Shown here one piece after another: positions 41,792 through 48,000 of a stretch of DNA of 64,000 nt (position 1 is the stretch's first letter; each line of letters starts with the position of its first letter). The notes below the pieces were generated by a model that searched no databases, was not told the origin of the DNA, and worked only from the letters and a program-made list of their open reading frames with translations. The stretch comes from Pseudomonas citri (GTDB taxonomy: Bacteria > Pseudomonadota > Gammaproteobacteria > Pseudomonadales > Pseudomonadaceae), in assembly GCF_025336485.1 (NCBI RefSeq), contig NZ_JAODAB010000027.1, positions 1 through 64,000 on the forward strand. The letters run 5' to 3'. A program made the translations under genes and the position numbers.

Positions 41792-42408
41792 GCCGCTGGT
41801 GGCTCGCACTGGCCCTGTCGATGACCACGCTACCGGCGCTGGCACAGGTCTATACCTACATCGATGCCCAAGGCAATCGCGTCTTCACCGACCAGCCACG
41901 CCCAGGCAACGCGAAGAAAGTCCAACTGCCGCCCGGCAACCGAATGCCGACGCCGCCGGGCACATCCTCGGCACCGGCCTCCGAAGACCCACCCCAGCCG
42001 CGATTCCGTTACGAAATGCTCCGGCTATTGATTCCCGAGCCGGACGCCACGATACGTAGCACTGCAGGCGAACTGATCGTCACCGCCACCAGCGAACCCG
42101 GACTGCAAAAAGGCCACCGCTACCGCCTGCTGCTCGATGGCCAACCGACGGGAGCATCTGGGCCGAGCCCGGTGTTTGCCCTGGGCAACATCGATCGCGG
42201 CACCCATCACCTGGCGGTGGAAATCCTCGATGAGCAAGGGCGCATCGTCGAACGCACTGCCAACCAGCCCTTTCATATGCAGCGCATATCCCTGGCGCAG
42301 AAGCGCCGCATCAAACCCTGCGCCATCGCCGATTACGGCCAACGCCCCGAATGCCCCCTCGCCGAAAAACCTGAAGAAGAAAAAAGCAGCATCCTGCCGT
42401 TCTTCTAA
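41788..42408 (+). CDS. DUF4124 domain protein, second of pair
   Basis: 206-residue paralogue of the preceding protein: signal peptide (MSRWWLALALSMTTLPALA), DUF4124 motif QVYTYIDAQGNRVFTDQPR, and a C-terminal domain with LLLDGQPTG and NIDRGTHHLAVEILD matching its neighbour. A Cys pair (CAIADYGQRPEC) near the end may form a disulfide. It overlaps its neighbour by 4 nt. The pair sits between glnA and ntrB, which fits Pseudomonas order, but its link to nitrogen control is unproven. Confidence 0.88.
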   Translation: MSRWWLALALSMTTLPALAQVYTYIDAQGNRVFTDQPRPGNAKKVQLPPGNRMPTPPGTSSAPASEDPPQPRFRYEMLRLLIPEPDATIRSTAGELIVTATSEPGLQKGHRYRLLLDGQPTGASGPSPVFALGNIDRGTHHLAVEILDEQGRIVERTANQPFHMQRISLAQKRRIKPCAIADYGQRPECPLAEKPEEEKSSILPFF

Positions 42409-42424
42409 CGTCGCCCAAGCCATG

Positions 42425-42453
42425 CGCACTATATTGGTGCAAATATTTGCACC
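42425..42453. promoter_or_regulatory. NtrC-type operator and 18-bp palindrome upstream of ntrB
   Basis: CGCACTATATTGGTGCA (42425-42441) fits the NtrC consensus at 15 of 17 positions. It overlaps GGTGCAAATATTTGCACC (42436-42453), a perfect 18-bp palindrome made of outward half-sites. Several NtrC dimers could bind here to autoregulate ntrBC. Confidence 0.75.
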
Positions 42454-42569
42454 CCTTCCCAGCTCCTAACCCATTTTGGTTCGAAAGTACCCGGAAAAAC
42501 TGGCAGAACGCCACGCAATTGGGCGAATAGAACCCTGTTTACCGCTCTGGACGCTTCTTTTCGGAGCCT

Positions 42570-42585
42570 TGGTTTGTTTTTTGCA
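42570..42585 (+). promoter_or_regulatory. Possible sigma-54 promoter of ntrBC
   Basis: TGGTTT-GTTTT-TTGCA has GG and TTGCA at the exact -24/-12 spacing, though CAC is not conserved. It lies 56 bp before the ntrB ATG and about 130 bp after the NtrC-like operator. Confidence 0.5.
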
Positions 42586-42641
42586 TTTTGCTTGTACCAG
42601 CGCGTCATACGCATGCCTGTTACGCTCCAAAAGAGGTCCTG

Positions 42642-43727
42642 ATGACCATTAGCGACGCATTACACCGCTTGTTGCTCGACAACCTCACCACGGCGACCAT
42701 CCTGCTCGACGCCGAACTGCGCCTCGAGTACATGAACCCGGCGGCAGAGATGCTCCTGGCCGTCAGCGGCCAGCGCAGCCATGGGCAATTCATCAGCGAA
42801 CTGTTCACCGAATCCGCCGAGGCCCTCAACTCCCTGCGCCAGGCGGTGGAACAAGCCCATCCGTTCACCAAGCGCGAAGCGATGCTGACCGCCCTGACCG
42901 GCCAGACCCTGACCGTGGACTATGCGGTCACGCCGATCCTGAACAACGGCGCCACCTTGTTGCTGCTGGAGGTCCATCCCCGTGATCGCCTGTTGCGCAT
43001 CACCAAGGAAGAAGCCCAGTTGTCCAAGCAGGAAACCAGCAAGATGCTGGTACGCGGCCTGGCCCATGAAATCAAGAACCCCCTCGGCGGGATTCGCGGC
43101 GCCGCGCAACTGCTGGCCCGGGAACTGCCGGATGAAAGCCTCAAGGACTACACCAACGTCATCATCGAAGAAGCCGACCGCCTGCGGAACCTGGTGGACC
43201 GCATGCTCGGCTCGAACAAGCTGCCGTCCCTGGCGATGTGCAACATCCACGAAGTGCTGGAACGCGTCGGCAACCTCGTGGAGGCCGAAAGCCAGGGCTG
43301 CATCACGCTGGTACGTGACTACGACCCGAGCATTCCCGATGTCCTGATCGACCGCGAACAGATGATCCAGGCAGTGCTCAACATCGTGCGCAATGCGATG
43401 CAGGCCATCAGCAGCCAGAACGAGCTACGCCTGGGGCGCATCAGCCTGCGCACCCGCACCATGCGCCAGTTCACCATCGGCCACGTGCGCCATCGCCTGG
43501 TGACCAAGATCGAGATCACCGACAACGGCCCCGGCATCCCGGCCGAGCTGCAGGAAACCATCTTCTTTCCCATGGTCAGCGGCCGCCCGGACGGTACCGG
43601 GCTGGGCCTGGCCATTACCCAAAACATCATCAGTCAGCATCAGGGCTTGATCGAGTGTGAGAGCCACCCTGGCCACACCACCTTCTCGATCTTCCTGCCA
43701 CTGGAACAAGGAGCCACAGCGACATGA
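42642..43727 (+). CDS. ntrB: Nitrogen regulation sensor kinase NtrB
   Basis: Cytoplasmic histidine kinase/phosphatase that phosphorylates NtrC under nitrogen limitation and is switched by PII. At 361 residues: PAS domain (about 10-115), H-box GLAHEIKNPLGG with His142, and an HATPase domain ending in GTGLGLAITQNII. The ATG at 42642 has AGAGG upstream; the open frame back to 42588 is ignored. It overlaps ntrC by 4 nt. Confidence 0.97.
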   Translation: MTISDALHRLLLDNLTTATILLDAELRLEYMNPAAEMLLAVSGQRSHGQFISELFTESAEALNSLRQAVEQAHPFTKREAMLTALTGQTLTVDYAVTPILNNGATLLLLEVHPRDRLLRITKEEAQLSKQETSKMLVRGLAHEIKNPLGGIRGAAQLLARELPDESLKDYTNVIIEEADRLRNLVDRMLGSNKLPSLAMCNIHEVLERVGNLVEAESQGCITLVRDYDPSIPDVLIDREQMIQAVLNIVRNAMQAISSQNELRLGRISLRTRTMRQFTIGHVRHRLVTKIEITDNGPGIPAELQETIFFPMVSGRPDGTGLGLAITQNIISQHQGLIECESHPGHTTFSIFLPLEQGATAT

Positions 43728-45160
43728 GCCGTAGTGAAACCGTGTGGATCGTCGATGACGACCGTTCTATCCGCTGGGTCCTGGAAAAAGCCTTGCAACA
43801 GGAAGGCATGACCACCCAGAGCTTCGACAGCGCCGACGGGGTGATGAGTCGCCTCGCCCGTCAGCAGCCGGACGTCATCATCTCCGACATTCGCATGCCC
43901 GGCGCCAGCGGCCTGGACCTGCTGGCGCGGATTCGTGAACAGCACCCACGGTTGCCTGTGATCATCATGACGGCCCACTCGGACCTGGACAGCGCCGTGG
44001 CGTCCTACCAGGGCGGTGCCTTCGAATACCTGCCCAAGCCCTTCGACGTCGACGAAGCCGTGTCGCTGGTCAAGCGCGCCAACCAGCACGCCCAGGAGCA
44101 ACAAGGCCTCGAAGAAATACCGACCCTGGCCCGGACTCCGGAGATCATCGGCGAAGCGCCGGCGATGCAGGAAGTGTTTCGCGCCATCGGGCGCTTGAGC
44201 CATTCCAACATCACCGTGCTGATCAACGGCGAGTCGGGTACCGGTAAAGAATTGGTGGCCCATGCCCTGCACCGCCACAGTCCGCGGGCGGCGTCGCCGT
44301 TCATCGCGCTGAACATGGCGGCGATTCCCAAGGACTTGATGGAGTCCGAGCTGTTCGGCCACGAAAAAGGCGCCTTCACCGGCGCGGCCAACCTGCGCCG
44401 CGGGCGCTTCGAGCAAGCCGACGGCGGCACGCTGTTTCTCGATGAAATCGGCGATATGCCGGCCGACACCCAGACCCGTTTGCTGCGCGTATTGGCCGAT
44501 GGCGAATTCTATCGGGTGGGCGGCCATACGCCGGTCAAAGTGGACGTGCGCATCATCGCCGCGACCCACCAGAACCTGGAAACCCTGGTCCATGCCGGTA
44601 AGTTTCGCGAAGACTTGTTCCATCGCCTGAACGTGATCCGCATCCATATCCCACGCCTGGCGGATCGTCGCGAAGACATCCCCACACTGGCCCGGCATTT
44701 CCTCAGCCGCGCGGCACAGGAACTGGCGGTGGAACCCAAGCTGCTCAAGAACGAAACCGAGGAATACCTCAAGAACCTGCCGTGGCCAGGCAACGTGCGC
44801 CAACTGGAGAACACTTGCCGCTGGATCACGGTGATGGCTTCCGGTCGGGAAGTGCACATTGGCGACTTGCCACCGGAACTGTTGAGCCTGCCGCAGGACT
44901 CAGCCCCAGTGACCAACTGGGAACAGGCCCTGCGCCAGTGGGCCGACCAGGCCTTGGCACGCGGCCAGTCGAACCTCCTGGATAGCGCCGTGCCGAGCTT
45001 CGAGCGAATCATGATCGAGACCGCCCTCAAGCACACCGCCGGTCGCCGTCGCGATGCCGCCGTGCTGCTGGGCTGGGGCCGCAATACCTTGACGCGCAAG
45101 ATCAAGGAGCTGGGGATGAAGGTCGATGGTGGGGATGATGATGACGGGGATGAGGGCTGA
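43724..45160 (+). CDS. ntrC: Nitrogen regulation response regulator NtrC
   Basis: Sigma-54-dependent activator of the nitrogen starvation response. At 478 residues: receiver domain with phospho-acceptor Asp55 (IISDIRMPG), AAA+ domain with Walker A GESGTGKE at 169-176 and the sigma-54 loop GAFTGA at 216-221, and a C-terminal Fis-type helix-turn-helix (AAVLLGWGRNTLTRKIKEL). The C-terminus is acidic (Asp/Gly-rich). It is second gene of ntrBC; putative targets glnA, ntrB and the downstream RNA all lie in this window. Confidence 0.98.
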   Translation: MSRSETVWIVDDDRSIRWVLEKALQQEGMTTQSFDSADGVMSRLARQQPDVIISDIRMPGASGLDLLARIREQHPRLPVIIMTAHSDLDSAVASYQGGAFEYLPKPFDVDEAVSLVKRANQHAQEQQGLEEIPTLARTPEIIGEAPAMQEVFRAIGRLSHSNITVLINGESGTGKELVAHALHRHSPRAASPFIALNMAAIPKDLMESELFGHEKGAFTGAANLRRGRFEQADGGTLFLDEIGDMPADTQTRLLRVLADGEFYRVGGHTPVKVDVRIIAATHQNLETLVHAGKFREDLFHRLNVIRIHIPRLADRREDIPTLARHFLSRAAQELAVEPKLLKNETEEYLKNLPWPGNVRQLENTCRWITVMASGREVHIGDLPPELLSLPQDSAPVTNWEQALRQWADQALARGQSNLLDSAVPSFERIMIETALKHTAGRRRDAAVLLGWGRNTLTRKIKELGMKVDGGDDDDGDEG

Positions 45161-45194
45161 TCAACCTTCGGCTCTTCACTGAATTTGAAGCCCC

Positions 45195-45258
45195 ATCGCG
45201 AGCAGGCTCGCCCCACGAGGGAAACACGAATTCCTCTGGGAGCGAGCCTGCTCGCGAT
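45195..45258. repeat. REP pair after ntrC
   Basis: ATCGCGAGCAGGCTCGC (45195-45211) is perfectly complementary to GCGAGCCTGCTCGCGAT (45242-45258): two REP units in inverted orientation about 30 bp apart. Confidence 0.9.
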
Positions 45259-45275
45259 GCTTTATCAGGGCCTGA

Positions 45276-45349
45276 CGCACCAAAACTGCGCACACCGAGC
45301 GAACCAAGATCACCGTGTTCGCTTCAAAAAACCGCCCACCAAAACTGCG
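45276..45349. promoter_or_regulatory. Two CACCAAAACTGCG elements upstream of the small RNA
   Basis: The 13-mer CACCAAAACTGCG occurs at 45278-45290 and 45337-45349, 59 bp apart. The first copy extends to CGCACCAAAACTGCGCA (45276-45292), 13 of 17 positions to the NtrC consensus. They lie 54-125 bp before the sigma-54 promoter, where NtrC enhancers are expected. Confidence 0.55.
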
Positions 45350-45352
45350 AAA

Positions 45353-45369
45353 GCCCCGAAACACGGGGC
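45353..45369 (+). terminator. Hairpin, possible ntrBC terminator
   Basis: GCCCCG (45353-45358) pairs with CGGGGC (45364-45369) with a 5-nt loop, followed by a T-containing stretch (TCTAGCTCTTTATT). Moderate strength. Confidence 0.55.
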
Positions 45370-45402
45370 CTCTAGCTCTTTATTCGCCTCAACATCGAAA
45401 AC

Positions 45403-45418
45403 TGGCACGCCCCCTGCA
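45403..45418 (+). promoter_or_regulatory. Sigma-54 promoter of NrsZ-like RNA
   Basis: TGGCAC-GCCCC-CTGCA: perfect -24 box, one change at -12, exact spacing. Expected start of transcription is near 45429, directly before the first conserved hairpin. Confidence 0.8.
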
Positions 45419-45428
45419 ACAACCTGAT

Positions 45429-45625
45429 CACTACCCAGTTTCGGGGACCTTGGTACAGGCAGGCCGGGGAATCCCCATTTTATCCAGGGCTCATCGAGCC
45501 CACTGTTTTGGGGGCCTTGATACAGGCAGGTCAAGGTTTCCCTTCTTTATACCCAGGGCCATGCACTTGGCCCTACCGTTTTGGGGTCCTTGGTACAGGC
45601 AGGCCGGGGATTCCCTCTTTTATTG
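45429..45625 (+). ncRNA. nrsZ: NrsZ-like nitrogen-regulated small RNA
   Basis: About 195 nt with no coding frame on this strand. Three hairpins share the identical 10-nt loop TACAGGCAGG (at 45454, 45521 and 45594). Their stems are CCTTGG/CCGGGG (units 1 and 3) and CCTTGA/TCAAGG (unit 2), a compensatory change. Two spacer hairpins separate them: GGGCTC-ATC-GAGCCC (45487-45501) and GGGCCA-TGCACT-TGGCCC (45556-45573). The last unit runs into TCTTTTATT, a plausible terminator. Place, promoter type and repeated-hairpin design match NrsZ of P. aeruginosa, encoded next to ntrC and processed into short stem-loops. The ends are inferred. Confidence 0.82.
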
Positions 45626-46060
45626 CTCCTGGAGACGGACCTCCAACCGCCAGCGATCATCGACCTCGCTACCGGTCCACGTCCCCCGCAACGGACGCGC
45701 CGCCACCAGTGTCAGCAACAAGCCCTTGTCGCTCAAACGCACCCGCCAATTCACATCCTTGCCATCGAGCTTGAATTGGCCGTTCTGCGGTCGACCTTCT
45801 GCATCGAACAACAGCGCCACTGACCCGTCGATGACTTCCCCGTGCAACTTGGGTTCGTTGTTGAACCAGGCCACCAACATCCCGTCGCGGGTGTCGACCT
45901 GTTGCAGCACGCTTGGCTCAGGCGTGGTCAGGCGCCCGATCATCAGGCCAACCATCAGGCCGAAGATCGCCAACGAGCCCATCACCGGCAGTATTAGCTT
46001 CGAACGCTCGTCGGTTTGCGGCGTAGAATGCCGCTCATCTTTATCTGCGGAGCCGTGCAT
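45620..46060 (-). CDS. Membrane-anchored protein of unknown function
   Basis: 146-residue protein with an N-terminal cytoplasmic charged stretch (MHGSADKDERHSTPQTDERSK), one membrane segment (LILPVMGSLAIFGLMVGLMIGRL) and a periplasmic beta-rich part (LVAWFNNEPKLHGEVIDGSVALLFDAEG). I do not recognise a named family. Its ATG overlaps the trmL ATG on the opposite strand, so its promoter must lie inside trmL. Its stop codon meets the 3' end of the NrsZ-like RNA. Start choice is uncertain, since only a weak ribosome site precedes 46060. Confidence 0.75.
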   Translation of the reverse strand: MHGSADKDERHSTPQTDERSKLILPVMGSLAIFGLMVGLMIGRLTTPEPSVLQQVDTRDGMLVAWFNNEPKLHGEVIDGSVALLFDAEGRPQNGQFKLDGKDVNWRVRLSDKGLLLTLVAARPLRGTWTGSEVDDRWRLEVRLQEQ

Positions 46061-46514
46061 GTTTCACGTCATCCTTTTTCAACCGGAAATTCCGCCGAAT
46101 ACCGGCAACGTCATCAGGTTGTGCGCCAACAGCGGCTGCCACCTGCATCTGATCGAACCACTGGGCTTCGAGATGGACGACAAGCGCTTGCGCCGTGCCG
46201 GTCTCGACTACCACGAGTATGCCACTTTGCAGCGTCACGCTGACCTCGCCAGCTGTCTGGAAAGCTTGGGCAATCCGCGGGTGTTCGCCTTCACCACCAA
46301 AGGTTCGCGGCCGTTCCATGACGCCAGCTTCGTTGCCGGTGACGCCTTCCTGTTCGGCCCGGAAAGCCGTGGCCTGCCGGCCGAAGTGCTCGATGCCCTG
46401 CCCGCCGACCAGCGCCTGCGCCTGCCGATGCGCGAAGGTTGTCGCAGCTTGAACCTGTCCAACACGGTGGCGGTGGCTGTGTACGAGGCCTGGCGGCAGA
46501 ACGGGTTCGCCTAA
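46059..46514 (+). CDS. trmL: tRNA (cytidine/uridine-34-2'-O)-methyltransferase
   Basis: SPOUT-class methyltransferase that 2'-O-methylates the wobble base of tRNA-Leu species using S-adenosylmethionine. At 151 residues: N-terminal NTGNVIRLCANSGCHLHLIEPLGF, then FGPESRGLP and the C-terminal knot LPMREGCRSLNLSNTVAVAVYEA. GGAG lies 6 nt before the ATG. The start codon overlaps that of the leftward membrane protein gene. A large REP doublet follows. Confidence 0.96.
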   Translation: MFHVILFQPEIPPNTGNVIRLCANSGCHLHLIEPLGFEMDDKRLRRAGLDYHEYATLQRHADLASCLESLGNPRVFAFTTKGSRPFHDASFVAGDAFLFGPESRGLPAEVLDALPADQRLRLPMREGCRSLNLSNTVAVAVYEAWRQNGFA

Positions 46515-46538
46515 ACTCTTCCTGCCAGCCAGAAACGC

Positions 46539-46630
46539 CTGTGGGAGCCGGGCTTGCTCGCGATGAGGTCGACACGGTTCAACTGCAACACCGCGTCATC
46601 GTTCATCGCGAGCAAGCTCGGCTCCCACAG
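46539..46630. repeat. REP doublet with 28-bp arms
   Basis: Two 28-bp arms (46539-46566 and 46603-46630) beginning CTGTGGGAGCCG are complementary with one mismatch, separated by 36 bp. It lies between the converging trmL and secB genes and could act as a bidirectional transcription barrier. Confidence 0.9.
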
Positions 46631-46656
46631 GTTGTGTATCGGGCGAACAGCGCCGT

Positions 46657-47136
46657 TTACTGAACGGTCGCGCCACCTTCCTGTTGCATGCGCTGCAGCT
46701 CTTGCGCATACAGGGCGTCGAAATTCACCGGAGCCAGCATCAGCGCCGGGAACGAACCGCGGGTCACCAGGCTGTCCAGGGCTTCGCGAGCATACGGGAA
46801 CAGGATGTTCGGGCAGAAGGCGCCCAGGGTGTGGCTCATGGAGGCGGCATCCAGGTTCTTGATCAGGAAGATCCCGGCTTGCTGCACTTCGGCGATGAAC
46901 GCCACTTCTTCACCGTTCTTCACGGTCACCGACAGGGTCAGCACCACTTCGTGGAAGTCTTCTTCCAGGGCCTTCTGGCGGGTGTTGAGGTCCAGGCCTA
47001 CGCTCGGTTCCCACTGCTGGCGAAAGATCGCCGGGCTTTTCGGGGCTTCGAAGGACAGGTCACGTACGTAGATGCGCTGCAAGGAGAATTGCGGTGCGGC
47101 TTCTTCGTTGGCAGCTGTGTTCTGTTGGTCAGTCAT
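46657..47136 (-). CDS. secB: Protein-export chaperone SecB
   Basis: Tetrameric cytoplasmic chaperone holding preproteins unfolded for SecA. At 159 residues: FSLQRIYVRDLSFEAPKSPAIF at the N-terminus, then VSLT-like strand EVVLTLSVTVKNGEEVAFIAEVQQAGIF and the conserved CPNILFPYARE. It lies 40 bp after grxC on the same strand; the order rhodanese-grxC-secB is the usual gammaproteobacterial one. Confidence 0.98.
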   Translation of the reverse strand: MTDQQNTAANEEAAPQFSLQRIYVRDLSFEAPKSPAIFRQQWEPSVGLDLNTRQKALEEDFHEVVLTLSVTVKNGEEVAFIAEVQQAGIFLIKNLDAASMSHTLGAFCPNILFPYAREALDSLVTRGSFPALMLAPVNFDALYAQELQRMQQEGGATVQ

Positions 47137-47176
47137 CGCAGATCCTTCTTACTTTAAGGTTCTATTAGTAGGGAAT

Positions 47177-47431
47177 TCAGGCCTGGAGCATCGCGTCGAG
47201 CTTGCCGGCGCGCTCCAGGGCGTACAGATCATCGCAACCGCCTACGTGGGTGTTACCGATCCAGATCTGCGGTACGGACGTGCGTCCGGCCTTGCGGGTC
47301 ATGTCGGCGCGCAGCTGCGGCTGGCCGTCGACCTTGATCTCTTCGAAGGCCACGCCTTTGTTCTGGAGCAGGAACTTGGCTCGGGAGCAATAGGGGCAGT
47401 AATCGCTGGAATAGACGACGACGTGGGTCAT
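47177..47431 (-). CDS. grxC: Glutaredoxin 3
   Basis: 84-residue dithiol glutaredoxin with the CPYC active site (Cys12, Cys15), the TSVPQIWIG cis-Pro loop and GGCDDLYALE glutathione-binding motif. It reduces disulfides using glutathione. Its ATG follows the rhodanese-like gene's stop codon by 1 bp, so the two are co-translated. Confidence 0.97.
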   Translation of the reverse strand: MTHVVVYSSDYCPYCSRAKFLLQNKGVAFEEIKVDGQPQLRADMTRKAGRTSVPQIWIGNTHVGGCDDLYALERAGKLDAMLQA

Positions 47432-47432
47432 T

Positions 47433-47846
47433 TCACTTCACCAGCGGCAGGTTGTCGGCTTTCCAGCTCGCCACGCCACCGGACAACTTGGCGGCGGTGA
47501 AGCCGGCCTTCACCAGTTCGCGGGCATGGGTGCCGGAATGCTGGCCTTGGGCATCCACCAGGATCAGCGTCTTGGCCTTGTGCTTTTCCAGCTCGCCGAC
47601 CCGGGCGGTCAGTTTGTCCTGGGGAATGTTCAGGGCGCCAACGATGTGACCGGTGGCAAATTCCTTGCTCGGACGGATGTCGACCACCACGCCCGCGTCC
47701 TTGTTGACCAGCGCAGTCAGTTCACCGGTGCTCAGGCTGCGCCCGCCACCCTGCATCGTGTGGGCGACCAGCAACGCCAACAGCACGACGAAGATACCGA
47801 CGAGAATGTAGTGGTTAGTGGCGAATTCAATCAGGTGAGCAACCAT
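47433..47846 (-). CDS. Membrane-anchored rhodanese-like protein (YibN-like)
   Basis: 137 residues from the ATG at 47846 (frame extends to 47894 without support). One N-terminal membrane helix (YILVGIFVVLLALLVAHTM) precedes a rhodanese fold: VVVDIRPSKEFATGHIVGALNIP and the loop LVDAQGQHSGTHA. The loop has no cysteine, and the whole protein lacks cysteine, so it cannot form the usual persulfide. It is first gene of a unit with grxC and secB and is divergent from gpmI. Confidence 0.93.
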   Translation of the reverse strand: MVAHLIEFATNHYILVGIFVVLLALLVAHTMQGGGRSLSTGELTALVNKDAGVVVDIRPSKEFATGHIVGALNIPQDKLTARVGELEKHKAKTLILVDAQGQHSGTHARELVKAGFTAAKLSGGVASWKADNLPLVK

Positions 47847-48000
47847 CGAGGAAAGGTTCCAGGGCGTTAAAATGTCGGCCAGTATACACAGCACTCAGGG
47901 CCGGCCAAACCCCGCCCGGCGGTGACGACACCGGAACTTACCTTTAAACTGCTCGTCTTTTTTCCATCGTCTTCTTTTAACTTCGCCACGAGTGGATTCC

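Noticed and set aside
45441..45620. CRISPR-like array of three repeats
   Set aside because: Units are imperfect, spaced 67 and 73 bp, with structured spacers and covarying stems; this is a repeated-hairpin RNA, not CRISPR.
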